Positions 38,650-48,905 of a stretch of 64,000 nucleotides of DNA are shown here, piece by piece. The translations under genes and the position numbers were made by a program. The DNA comes from Owenia fusiformis (taxonomy: Eukaryota > Annelida > Polychaeta > Sabellida > Oweniidae), in the NCBI GenBank assembly GCA_903813345.2, contig CAIIXF020000011.1:625001-689000 (forward strand), written 5' to 3'. Each line of letters begins with the position of its first letter. Position 1 is the stretch's first letter. The notes under the pieces are model-generated. The model was not told the origin of the DNA and searched no databases. It saw only the letters and a program-made list of their open reading frames with translations.

Positions 38650-38776
38650 TGACGTCAGATTATCTGCAAATCATTGGCTGACATGGGACGAGTAATTAAT
38701 AACCAATCGGATAGCGCAGTTTCATTTGTCAAAGATAAAACACTATATTGCAAATCATTCCCTCGAATATATAATA
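38650..38776 (+). promoter_or_regulatory. promoter of the PAN-domain gene
   Basis: A perfect CRE, TGACGTCA, lies at 38650-38657. Inverted CCAAT (ATTGG) is at 38673-38677 and CCAAT at 38703-38707. A TATA-like atatataata is at 38767-38776. The spacing would put transcription start near 38800, about 80 bases before the ATG. The combination directly upstream of a signal-peptide ORF is hard to explain by chance, but each motif alone is common. The CRE suggests cAMP/CREB-type control; that is inference. Confidence 0.62.
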
Positions 38777-38878
38777 CATATTAATATCAGGTTCATATAG
38801 TTAATCTGCTAACCAGAATCCAACACAGAGCGACCACTGAAGAAAAAACATTGAAGAGTACAAAACTTGAATACAAAA

Positions 38879-39212
38879 ATGATGGAATCGAGCATTTTTA
38901 TTTTCGCGTGTTTAATTCCATTAGTTCAAATGGGAAAAGTTCAGATTTCCATCAATCTTTCCAATCAACAGTCGGGAAAAACGAAGTATTCAAAAACAAC
39001 GAATGCAGAACAACTGGACAAGCCACTCAAATCTTTTAAAGTGCTAACGAACGAACGATGCGCAGCTACCTGCACAGCAACGTCAGAATGCGCCTCGTAT
39101 AATCTGCGCATTATAGACGACAAGATTTACAAAGCAGTTTGCGAATTGAATGGCCACAGTCCATCTACCCCGTCTCCTACATCTGAAAGAGTAGACTATT
39201 ACCAAAAAGCAG
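38879..39212 (+). CDS. exon 1 of a secreted PAN/Apple-domain protein
   Basis: ATG at 38879 (aaaATGATGG) opens 111 codons plus one base, ending at GCAG|GTAAGT (donor at 39213, phase 1). Residues 1-20 (MMESSIFIFACLIPLVQMGK) form a signal peptide, so the protein is secreted or extracellular. About residues 40-110 look like a PAN/Apple domain: a Cys series C-x3-C-x5-C-x14-C in ERCAATCTATSECASYNLR and AVCELNG, then VDYYQKA, matching the C..C..C.SYN....CELN core of invertebrate PAN proteins, which bind proteins or carbohydrates. A longer reading would need a TTG start upstream; I prefer the ATG. The next exon could be 41272-41321 or 44064-44354, both in phase. Confidence 0.8.
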
Positions 39213-39377
39213 GTAAGTATGATGATTATACTATTATTTCAATTGTATTCCTCAATGAAATGCGACATGTATGTGTTGTGCATCTCGTGAACAATTCTAG
39301 CAAACATCTGTTAACATACTCGGACCCTTTCACCATTTTTTCCCTTCTTATATTGGCAAATTAAGTTGATTTTTTAG

Positions 39378-40745
39378 AGTCAAACAGGGCTGTACCTTAT
39401 CAACTACTCTATTTTCAATCGTCATGACTGACCTTCAAGATGAACTTTTAAAATCTGATGTAGGTATTACATTTAATAACTCAAAATTCCCTAGCCTCAT
39501 GTGGGCCGATGATATAGTACTTTAGGCAATTCTGAAAATGATCTCAATAAGATGCTCAATGTCACTAATGATTTTGCTATTAAATATGGTTTTAGGTTTA
39601 GTGAGAAAAAATCAAAAGTCATGGTTATAGGCAAGAAGATTGGTAAGAACAAGTTATGGAAATTAGGTGATCTCAACTTAAAAGAAGTCCAAACCTATAA
39701 ATATTTAGGTATTCATATTGATCGATCCTTGAAAGATAACTACCACATAATTGATCAACAAATTCAAAAGTCAAAGACTCTGAAGAACTTCATTACATTT
39801 ATACTGAGCAAACATTTAAATGCTAAACGTATTGAATTTGGTAATACGCTTTATACAACAAAATTCCTCTCGGGGCTGTTACATGGCTGTGGTGTTTGGG
39901 TTACGAATACCAAGACCATCCTTGATAAACTCCGGACAATGCAATATGACATGGCCAGGGGTATTTTCAATATAAAAAGTACCCCTGCATATGTTGCTAT
40001 CATTAATGAACTTGGTTGGACACCAATTAAGTACATAGTCCTCAAGCGACAAATCCAATATTTTCTCCATTTACAGACTCTTGATCAGGGGTCATTCATA
40101 AGATTACTACTAACAAGAATGCAAGAACGATTTGCATGTAACAAATCAAATAGTTGGAAATATGTCGAGCACATAAATGATATCTTTAAACTGATTGACC
40201 TCAGCGGCATTGACAATAACTTAAATACTTCGATAGAAAATTATGAATCTTCTATTCAGAAGACATGCGACGCTGAGATACAAACTGAAATGAATGGAAA
40301 GTCTTCCTTGACACTATATAGACAGCTTATTGATCTTAAACATAAAGGTTTACAGTACTATTTAAGAAATGATTTTGATTTTGCAAGCGCACAATTAAAA
40401 TTTCTTGCTCGGACCGGGAAACTAGGTCTTAAAGGTGAAACATATAAATGGGCAAATGTACAAGTTAATAGCCCATTCTGTGATTTTTGCTCTGATAAAG
40501 AAGAGAATATAGAACATAGATTACTATTTTGTTCTAATTTTTCAGGGGAAAGATCCAAATTTTATAAAATACTTGAGGATAAAATTCCCATACATTTAAC
40601 AGGGATATTCTTTAGCGCCCCAACTGACACAAAATTGAAATGGTTACTGGGAGATGAGGCATACATCTTTGGGGGGCACGAATATGGTGTTTTATTCGAC
40701 TCTTTAGTAAAAAGCTTTTTAAATAAGATTTTAAGTAAATATTAA
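39378..40745 (+). pseudogene. 5'-truncated non-LTR retrotransposon, reverse transcriptase C-terminal half
   Basis: From 39378 the frame reads RVKQGCTLSTTLFSIVM, then WADDIVL, the catalytic YxDD box with Trp in place of Tyr/Phe. A one-base loss near 39524 shifts the frame. A 397-codon ORF (39552-40745) then continues with FSEKKSKVMVIG, YLGIHID, the thumb region and a zinc-knuckle-like CX2CX8HX4C (CDFCSDKEENIEHRLLFC). Endonuclease, fingers and most of the palm are missing, as expected from 5' truncation. It lies in the first intron of the PAN gene in the same orientation. Inactive. Confidence 0.9.
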
Positions 40746-40883
40746 CATACCTATGTTTTAATTCTTTTTAAGACTCATTTTAGTTTGAAAAAATGTTGTT
40801 TTTAACCAACATGGCATTTTGGATATTTTCGATTAGATGCACCTTAATGTAAGAGTGCCACTGTTAAAAAAGTGTATATCTAA

Positions 40884-40920
40884 ATAAATAAATAAATAAA
40901 TAAAATAAAATAAATAAATA
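40884..40920 (+). repeat. (TAAA)n tail of the retrotransposon
   Basis: A run of taaa units with a few taaaa variants, about 140 bp after the RT stop codon, is the likely 3' end of the inserted copy. Such microsatellite tails are common in several non-LTR clades. Confidence 0.75.
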
Positions 40921-41270
40921 CACTGTTATTTTCGAGCCGTTAATCCCTAATTATTCAATTCTTATGAAATGAGTTTCATTCATACTGATAATTAATCCGT
41001 TTGTTAGGGTCAATGGATTAATCTCTACAGCTGATGGCTCTTAATTCCACAAAAATAATTTGCAAAATAAGATTTTACATATATATTTGATTGTATAATG
41101 TCCCTCATGTTATGATTAACATCGTGTTTTTTTGATTCAATCAATTAATTAATTGTAAAGTTAATCTTTGAATATTTAATTAATTGGTTTTCCTCGCATT
41201 TTTATTCCATTGTTTCTCTGTCACATTAAGTTTATAGCAAACAACAATTAAATCGATTCCCTCTTCCACA
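40921..41270. other. intron sequence
   Basis: AT-rich; ends with a good acceptor (attccctcttccacag, AG at 41270-41271). No other feature. Confidence 0.5.
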
Positions 41271-41271
41271 G

Positions 41272-41321
41272 GTACAAACAACCACCTGTATTCACTTAGC
41301 CAACCGGAAAAACAGTCATGA
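41272..41321 (+). CDS. candidate alternative terminal exon of the PAN gene
   Basis: After the acceptor at 41270-41271, joining the phase-1 end of exon 1 gives GTNNHLYSLSQPEKQS and a TGA at 41319-41321. AATAAA follows at 41342. This would yield a 127-residue secreted protein that is essentially the PAN domain alone. Evidence is the strong polypyrimidine acceptor, the correct phase and the nearby polyadenylation signal. The exon is too short to show conservation by itself, and the phase match has a one-in-three chance of arising randomly. Confidence 0.55.
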
Positions 41322-41341
41322 CATGGAACTGCTCAATATTC

Positions 41342-41347
41342 AATAAA
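41342..41347 (+). terminator. polyadenylation signal AATAAA
   Basis: AATAAA 20 bases after the candidate TGA at 41319-41321; cleavage would be expected about 15-25 bases later. The hexamer is also common by chance in AT-rich DNA. Confidence 0.5.
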
Positions 41348-41827
41348 CACATCACGCATTTTATACAGAACTGTAACTAAGGTCCTCCCTCCCAGTCGCC
41401 AACAATTCTTTCAAAATCATGTAGCTTTTCACCATTCTGGTATCATTTTTGCTGCAAGATGGCTGCTGAAATGCAGAACATGAAAGAAATCATAGTGAAA
41501 CAAAGAATACTTCAAGATATTTTAACCTTTATTGACCTTGAGCAGCTACCATATACATGATGCAGTCTAGATATGGCTCAGTGTGATTTTCTTCCTTTCT
41601 CCAAGTTGAAAGGATTTGTATCACATTTGTATCACATAAGCAATGGCGGTTTCATAAATGTCTTTCATTCATTGGTAGAGTGGTACGAAAAATTTGTTCA
41701 AATTCGTGGAAAATATGTTGAAAAGTAAATCTTAATATGTGAAGATGATGATGGCAGATGACACTCAGACTGAAAATCGGAAATTCTCTCATATCTTGAC
41801 TTGTGTTTAGTTGTGCACCTGCACCTT
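41348..41827. other. intron or 3' flank, nothing recognised
   Basis: No repeat or coding feature identified between the polyA signal and the antisense retroelement fragment. Confidence 0.5.
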
Positions 41828-42930
41828 AAGTATTTGCCATATTATAACAGTTGTGACGTGATTTGCTATATTTAAATACCGTTCCGGGTGGCAGGGATCC
41901 GGTATGAAAAAAATGTTTAGAAAAGTAGCTAAAATATGATATTTTCGGATGAAACTCATACACAAAGTTTTTAAGATGTTGGTCTTTATTATCTGTTTGG
42001 AAAAGGAGGTATAAGAGATATATGTTGCTTTCTCTTGTCAGTAGATCAATATACTTTATATACATAACAGCTATTGTTGTGTGATCTTTGTTGAAGTCTG
42101 ATGTTTCGTAGATCATAGCACTGATGTTCGGTAGTTGTCTCAGTTATGTTCCTTGTTTTTTGGATTGACCTTATGATTTGTTCTCTTTGAGAGTTAACGT
42201 TGGTACAATTCTGAGAGATATGTGTCATGGTATCAGTATGTATTATGCCACATTTTCGCATAGGGAGTCCCTGTTTTCTAAAGGCAATGAGATCACTTTC
42301 GCCAAAGTTATAGTTTGATCCAGTATGGTTGGGTCTTTTTGTGCTGTCACCCATAGCTGGGGTTGCTTTAGTTGCTTTGTGGGGATTCTTGCATTTTTTC
42401 TTACTGCTCTATCTCCGGAGTCTTGTTGCGTCTGTATGACTTGTCGCTTGCATATTTGATTCCACAGACTGCTTGATGGGAAATAACCGTTATCAAGGTA
42501 ATTTAAGAAGATTTCTTGAAGATTAAATTTTTCAAGAACGTTCCAAATGTCTGCCAGAAAGCCCCTTTGTTCAACGTTGTTTGTTTTCATATTGTTTGAA
42601 TGAGCTCTAAATAGGAATATTTCCTTTGTTATCGCATTCTGGTTCATAATGCACAACCTTCAAAGAAAAGATAATTGTCTAGTGTCGATTGTTCTTTCAA
42701 GGGCCATTTTTTGATTGGACTCGGGTCTTTGAAGTAAAGGCAAAATGCGATTGTTAAAGACAATGCACCATAAGTTTGTAAAACAGTCTTCTAGGAAATA
42801 ATTAGATTTGAAAACAATTTCGGAAACAAAGGACTTCACAAACTTTCATGTATATAAAATTCATTTTTTGATTGGACTCGAGTCTTTGAAGTAAAGGCAA
42901 CATGAGACCTGATTGTTAAAGTCTCCGATG
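41828..42930 (-). pseudogene. non-LTR retrotransposon, C-terminal fragment, antisense in the gene
   Basis: Reading down the - strand from about 42850: SFVSEIVFKSN, LPLLQRPESNQKM, ERTIDTRQLSF, a stop, then a 137-codon ORF (42656-42243) with ITKEIFLFRAH and NVLEKFNLQEIFLNY. After a frameshift near 42340 a 102-codon ORF (42354-42046) has a zinc-knuckle-like CGIIHTDTMTHISQNC. This order fits the thumb and C-terminal region of a non-LTR RT; the catalytic palm is absent. The segment encoding LPLLQR-ESNQKM is duplicated (42700-42760 and 42862-42920). Inactive. Confidence 0.75.
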
Positions 42931-42994
42931 AATCGGGCTACGTATACCGCATAGCGGTATATTATTTCAACTGAATGATTATGTTTTAAAATGT

Positions 42995-43250
42995 TTTTAA
43001 CATGTCAAAATAAAAACGGCATTATTGTAATCAGTGGTAAAATTTGATATTTTTGACACATTTTCACTTAACCATAGCATACGGTGTTTAAGCCATGACA
43101 TACGGCGCCGTATGCTATAAATTATGGATTTTTGCGACTTCAGACTCAAAACGAGGCTAAGTATCAACATCGCCGGATCGTTTCAAAAATTCGAATTAAA
43201 TCACTTAATTTCCAACGATTCTGATGCTGACTTTAACTATGGAATAAAAA
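42995..43250 (+). repeat. dispersed ~250-bp repeat, copy 1 (inverted copy at 54868-55095)
   Basis: Shares with the complement of 54868-55095 the phrases aacatgtcaaaataaaaacg, catacggcgccgtatg (a palindrome) and gactcaaaacgaggctaag. Both copies keep a short open frame starting MDFC-FRLKTRLS and containing NYGI. Confidence 0.82.
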
Positions 43251-44063
43251 GAACAACCTCTTTATATTCGTCCCAAATAGAAAATTCAATTCAACTTACA
43301 GTTTGGTAAATAGACATTCAAATAATCGTCTTGTTCAAGTTAATTTTGAAAAAGTCAGTCATTTTTGCATTAAAAATGACCATTGAGTTTCTCGTTAACA
43401 ATCCAACAAACCAATTGCAATTCATCTTGGTACTAATATCTTGCAAAATAATGTCTTAACAAAGTCATTTAAGTGGAATTTTCACTGGTTTTAGTCATTC
43501 AGGTGTCATTACGGTAAATACTACTTCCGGTGTTTTTAGACCTTAAAAAACGAAGCCATGTGAAATCCGATGGTTTGGTTAGTTAGTTTAAATGTATGCA
43601 TCGTGGCCTTATATAAAATTCAATGCAAGTACTTTCTAAATGTATCATTCTTAGAAAAAATTGCAATAATTTTGTCCAATAAACGGGAACTACTTTATTC
43701 GTTAATTTTTATTAGTGAAGCAGGGATTTCACCTAAAAATGACTCCCTATTTTGCCGTAGTGATATTTAAAAATCGAGACGCAAAACTTATAATAAAATA
43801 TAGTGTGAAGATGGACTTTATGGATGGGGGAATGCGAAAATATGGTCTAATTCGCTCGAAAATAGCAATTTATATACCACAAAACCTATTTCAATATTTT
43901 TTCAATCAATTACCATAGTGACACCTTCAAATCAAAATTATCATTTAGTAGCTGTTTATTTTTACGTCTATTTTAATCGTTATTTCCATGACATGCACTT
44001 AAAATGTAAATATCTAAAGAAAATCGGCTTTGCTCTCAATCAACATCCATTGTACGATTTCAG
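43251..44063. other. intron sequence before the FN3 exon
   Basis: AT-rich with no recognised element. It ends at the acceptor tgtacgatttcag (AG at 44062-44063). Confidence 0.5.
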
Positions 44064-44354
44064 TAAAACCCGGTCCACCTGGTAGACCTGTCGTATCTGT
44101 ACTCAACGACACAGCTAATGTCACCTGGACACCACCCCAAGATGACGGGGGCGCAAAGGTCACCAGCTACAACATTGAGATGCGTCGTTCCAACAATCAC
44201 AATAACACATGGATGCTCGTGAACACGGACATGTGTATTCACGGGACAAGTTACTTGATGAAAGGTCTAACATCATTTGTAAATTATGAAGTGCGCATTG
44301 TAGCAACGAATGAGGTCGGGACTGGGGAACCATCGCAACCATCAGAAATCTTCG
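44064..44354 (+). CDS. fibronectin type III domain exon
   Basis: An exon of 291 bp (97 codons) lies between acceptor tttcag (to 44063) and donor TTCG|GTATGG (44355), in phase 1 at both ends, the classic form of a shufflable FN3 module. The peptide starts VKPGPPGRPVVSV, has the B-strand Trp in NVTWTPPQDDGG, SYNIEMRRS, and the tyrosine-corner/F-strand region TSFVNYEVRIVATNEVGTGE. N-glycosylation sequons NDT, NVT and NNT suggest an extracellular domain. Exon 1 (38879-39212) also ends in phase 1, so PAN-FN3 splicing keeps the frame. Further downstream exons were not found in the window. Confidence 0.82.
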
Positions 44355-44705
44355 GTATGGTTTTGTCTAAATTCAAAATTATATTGTTGTACTAATGATT
44401 TTTCAGTATAGTTTTAAAGCGTGTAGTTAAAGCGTGACTTTCAAAGACTTTAGAGGCTGAAATTGGGGATTTCAAGAAATAATTTTCAATAAAATAGTCT
44501 TACCTTTTTATTAGGATGGGTTCAGGTGCCAAAAATAGCTGATCCATAGATATATATCATTTTGAAAATTGGAAGCAAGAATTTTTGTCTAGAGACCATG
44601 TTTTTTGACAGTCATGACAAGAAATAGATTTCCATATGGAAACTGGATTAAAAGCATCAATTCTGAATCTGACTTACAATATCTATTCAGATATGTATTC
44701 TAATA

Positions 44706-45420
44706 ATATTACCCCCCTATCACACCAAACTAGTTCTTACCCGTTCTTGCCAGTCCTACGAAAACATCGTAAAACGGGCTCAATCTGGCTGTGGTCGGGA
44801 AATATGTCTGAAATAATTAGCTTCTTCGTTCTTAAACAGTCTTCAATACGTCCATCTCGTTCGCAGTTCGTTCAGGTCGCACAACGTCGGTGTGCAACGT
44901 AGTAGAACGCGTCCCTTAGTCTAGAAGGTCAACATGACCTGATAACAGAACGGCATGGTCGCCATCGAATTTTGAATCGATTCAAAATTCTAAAATCACA
45001 TTCCCGTCTGAGAACGTTCATAAAGTTCGTAAATAGACCTTAGAAAGTTGCAGCTACGTTCATTCCGTTAGCACACAGTTTTAAACCAATTTTGGAGAAC
45101 GCAGTGGCAACTTGTTTGGTGTGATAGCTATATTTTTGCTAACTCGTTCATAAGCAGTGTTAAATACGTTCATAATCAGTTTAAACCCGTTTGCAATTAG
45201 TTCTACCTCGTTCTAAACACGTCCTCAGACAGTTCAACTCATTGTTAAAACGTCCCTAGTAGGATTGAAGTACGACGGTTCCGTTCGTAGTACGTCCAGC
45301 TCGTCGTTAGTACGTTTTCACTCGTTCTAATTGTAGAACGTGACGACCACGAGAACATTTTGAGCATTGTCTGAGTTCTAGAGGACCTACCCGTTCGAGT
45401 ACGTTCGATGAACTTTTAAT
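44706..45420. repeat. ~715-bp repeat, copy 1 (copy 2 at 46015-46760)
   Basis: Begins ctatcacaccaaactagtt; the inverted aacttgtttggtgtgatag occurs internally at 45109-45127, marking a ~420-bp inverted-end subunit. A cgttc/cgtcc-rich stretch continues to about 45420. Copy 2 follows the same order. A fragment (ctacctcgttc-caatacgtc) also sits at 58487-58522. The ORF at 44636-44902 spans the boundary and is not a gene. Confidence 0.85.
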
Positions 45421-45492
45421 AATTGTGGTGTAGTGGAAAGACTTTTTTTCTAAAATTAACAATCCATATTAAAAAATACACCTTAAGGCAAA

Positions 45493-45580
45493 GCTATGGC
45501 AGAATGGTAAGAGCACCAGACTTCTAACCAAGATTTTGGAGGTTCAAATCCCGGCCATGGCAAATCATTTTCTTTTTTTT
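45493..45580 (+). repeat. tRNA-like sequence, tRNA pseudogene or SINE head
   Basis: TGGCAGAATGGTAAGAGCAC is a good A box and GGTTCAAATCC (45541-45551) a perfect B box, with ACTTCTAA (TCT anticodon, Arg-like) between them and a pol III-type T run at 45573-45580. GCTATGG and CCATGGC could pair as an acceptor stem, but the anticodon stem does not close, so I do not call a functional tRNA. Confidence 0.55.
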
Positions 45581-46010
45581 CATTTATTTCTGACAACAAT
45601 ATATTTTCTTTATCTCATTTCTTATAGCACAGTGTCATATTTATTACTTTTTTAGGTTTTAAAATATAGGTAAAATGACTGTGTGTGGCTTTAATGCCCC
45701 TCTCCTGAATGAACAGATTCCTCCACTTTTTCAAAAGGCTATCGTTTTTGTGAAAAGATTTTATCTTTGTTGACCTTTTTACCAGTAGTCCGATTTGGCC
45801 TTAAGCCTAAGGAAATTGAATTCCATTTCTCAGCGCAGTGGTAAAGGCGTGGTAAAATGATTAAATCACATATTTGAAAAATCTAAAAAAATCAAAAAGT
45901 CATGTAAATTGTTTTGCCTTTAAGATAATAATATATACTGTATAGGGTAGGAAAATGTAAAAAATGGAACACATTCACACTAATGGATAGCATACATTTT
46001 AACCTATTTT
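45581..46010. other. intergenic or intronic, nothing recognised
   Basis: Sequence between the two long direct repeats; no feature beyond the T-rich start. Confidence 0.5.
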
Positions 46011-46014
46011 ACCC

Positions 46015-46760
46015 CCCTATCACATCAAACTAGTTCTTACCTGTTCTTGCCAGTTCTACGAAAACGTCGTAAAACGGGGTCAATCTGGCTGTGGTCGGGA
46101 AATATGTCTAAAATAATTAGCCACTTCGTTCATAAACAGTGTTCAATACGTCCATCTCATTCGCAGTTCGTTCAGGTCGCACCACGTCGGTGTGCAACGT
46201 CGTATAACGCGTCCCTTAGTCTAGAAGGTCATCATGACCTGATTACAGAACGGTATGGTCGCCATCGAATTTTAAATCGATTCAAATTTCTAAATCACAT
46301 TCCCCGTCCAGGAAAGCCCATGAAGTAAGCTACGTTCATTCTGTTCGCACACAGATTAGAGCCAGTTTTGAAAAATGCAGTGGCAACTTGCTTGGTGTGA
46401 TAGCTATATTTTTGCCAACCCGTTGATAAATACGTCCTTAACCAGTTTTAACCCGTTTGCAATTAGTTCTACCTTGTTCTCAATACGTCCCCAGACAGTT
46501 CAACTCGTTGTAAAAACGTCCGTAGTAGGATTGAAGTACGACGGTTTCGTTCGTATTACGCCCAGCGTGTCGTTTGAAGGTTGTCACTCGTTCTAATTGT
46601 AGAACGTAACGACCAAGATAACATTTTGAGCATGTTCTAAAATCTAGAGGACCTACCCGTTCGAGTACGTTCGATGAAGTTTGTAAATAGACCCCATACG
46701 GTTCTAAGTACGTCCAGTCCGTTCGTACACAGTTGAAGCCCGTTTTAGAGAACGCAGTTT
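46015..46760. repeat. ~745-bp repeat, copy 2
   Basis: Direct copy of 44706-45420, with the inverted-end subunit 46017-46404. Its last part (46680-46757, taaatagacc ... agagaacgcagt) repeats a segment found inside copy 1 at about 45020-45107, so the two copies differ by a rearrangement. Confidence 0.83.
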
Positions 46761-47770
46761 TTTTATTCATTACTTTATTTATTTATATCAGTAAAATATT
46801 GTATACAAGAACTCCTCGATCGCCGTTCAGCATTATAGAGGAGCAAATAAACACAAATAATGTCATATAATAGCAAATGTGTGCTGGTCAGGCACATGCG
46901 TTTCCTGGGTCTTTGGTGATATCAGGTCTGGAAGCCGGGTCGTTACTCGTTAGGTTTTGAGAGCCAAATTGTTGGTGTGAAGAAAAGTTGCAAAATAAGT
47001 GAATTTTTATCTAGGGAGATGTCAAGACTTCCATGCTTGAATAAGTTCAAGTAATAATTTTGATTTACTATGTTCAATTTGTGCTATTTCATTGATATCT
47101 TTAACCCTTTGAGTGCCGGGGGTTTTTGGAATTGTTATGACGTCAAAATGCCACGGATATTACGACTAATATTGATGAAAAAATCGATTTTTATGTTTTT
47201 GCCACTCCATGATATTTCTTCCACTGGTATCTATCTTGATGATATTGCAAGTGTTAAAATGCTTTATTTTCACTTTTAGTTACTATGGTAACATGTTGAA
47301 CGTCACTTAATCAATACATATATCAGTTCTTAGAGGGGTTTTATAGCTAAACTTAACATTGGAAATATCGCACGATTGAAAGAAAAAAACTTTGAAAACT
47401 AAACGTAATTACTTTTAATAATGGCAATTATTGTTTCTTGCGCAACACATTTGGCGTAGCTTATTAAATACATTTATTTTAAGACAATAATTCAAATTAA
47501 AATATGATACAAATATTTATCCTCTTTCTTTTATTATTTCTTCTTTCAAATTAAAGAAATTGAGCATATACGAACAATACACATGCTATGCACAAAAACA
47601 ATGAATAAATATACAATATCAGGATCAAGTGAAGACCCCTGGCACACTTGGCGAATGCATTACGGAATTTACGCCCCTGCCTGCATCTTAATCACTATAA
47701 ATACAAACGCACCAGTCCTTTTCCCGCGTTCCAGGAAGTTTCCGGACCCTCACGATCTGCTGGTCAATGA
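46761..47770. other. intergenic; possible retroelement 3' tail at the left
   Basis: 46760-46800 (tttttttattcattac, tttatttattta) could be the antisense tail of another non-LTR element, but no coding part follows. A phrase ccctttgagtgcc at 47104 also occurs inverted near 52077. No gene seen. Confidence 0.4.
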
Positions 47771-47990
47771 TGGATATCTACAACTAGGGAGGCGATGAAG
47801 GCCATGTGAAAGTGTGACCTTGAAAGCAGAGCTGCATTGTTTTCATTAGAAATTTTATTAGCATTGGGCAACATTCTCTTTCACTTTCTTCATGCTGGAT
47901 ATCTAGGGAGGCGATGACGGCCAGGTTAAAGTCTAACCTTACAAACGGGGCTGGTTTTTTCCTTATAAATTTAAAAATAATCATTACTGC
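47771..47990 (+). repeat. ~115-bp direct duplication
   Basis: ctagggaggcgatgaaggcc at about 47786 recurs as ctagggaggcgatgacggcc at about 47902, followed in both by a gtgaccttgaaagc / gtctaaccttacaaac stretch. Confidence 0.7.
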
Positions 47991-48029
47991 GCTAATCCAT
48001 TTTTATTTTCTATTGAAAGTATACTGTGT

Positions 48030-48905
48030 GATATCTCAAACCTACTCAGACAACCAATTTTACTTTGGATAAACAATATTCCAAATCAGCCTATAGCATT
48101 AAATGATTTAAATGACTGATATCTCAAATGTACTCAGTCAACCAATTATACTTTTGATAAATTATTTAAATGACTGATTTGTTAATTACGAAAATAGACC
48201 GAACATAGTGTGATTCCATCCATCACCTGGTATAAATGAAAAAGTCATTTTTATATCGTCCATGCTTCAACGTGGTGTAATACTTAAAATGATCAACACT
48301 GCACTGCGCTAAACGCCGATCTCAAACGTACTCAGACAACCAATTTTACTTTGGGTAACACCCCAGTCACATTTCCTACGGCGACCTTGCGGTCTATCAT
48401 TTCTGCGGCCAGTAACATTTCTACGCTCGCCGTGGAATTTCTGCGCTCTCATACTTCTGCAGTCACATTTCCCACGGCAGCCGCATGGTGATTTTAAATT
48501 TCTGTTGATAAATAATACTTTTTTCATTTTATTTACATCGGGACAATTTATAAATGTTATTCATAGTGCTAGGATGTAATATCAAATGAAAAGTGATCGT
48601 GAAACATTGACAAATAATGATTCAATCTTGTTGAGCCAGTTGATTTCTACGGGGACCTCAGAAATGAACAAATATTATAACTCCGAGTTATAATTTCTAC
48701 GCCTTCCCTGCGGCCTGTAAAAATCTGCCGCAGAAATTCACCGATTTAATAGATCTGCGGTCGACTTGCGGCCGCCGTGCAACAAATATGACTGGGGTGT
48801 TTACGATATTCAAAATTAGCCCATAGCATTAAATGATTTTAATGACTGATTGTTTTAATTATGACAATAGGCCGAACATAATCTGATTCCATCGTTTATC
48901 AAGAA
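48030..48905. repeat. diverged direct duplication, second copy split by an insertion
   Basis: 48035-48235 (actcagacaaccaattttac, ttccaaatcagcc, agcattaaatgattt, gaccgaacata) is repeated as 48325-48357 plus 48800-48900. The second copy is interrupted between the actttgggta and gatattcaaaattagcc parts. Confidence 0.78.
48357..48802. mobile_element. ~445-bp TIR element, nested
   Basis: Left aacaccccagtcacatttcc and right atgactggggtgttt are inverted. Inside come matching GC-rich words cgaccttgcggtc and gcggtcgacttgcggcc. Repeated acatttctac/ tctgcg words fill the interior. It splits the duplicated unit described for 48030-48905, which supplies the empty site. The target duplication is unclear. 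Confidence 0.75.

Noticed and set aside
45493-45561. Functional tRNA-Arg gene
   Set aside because: A and B boxes are good but the anticodon and T stems do not pair properly; kept as tRNA-like only.
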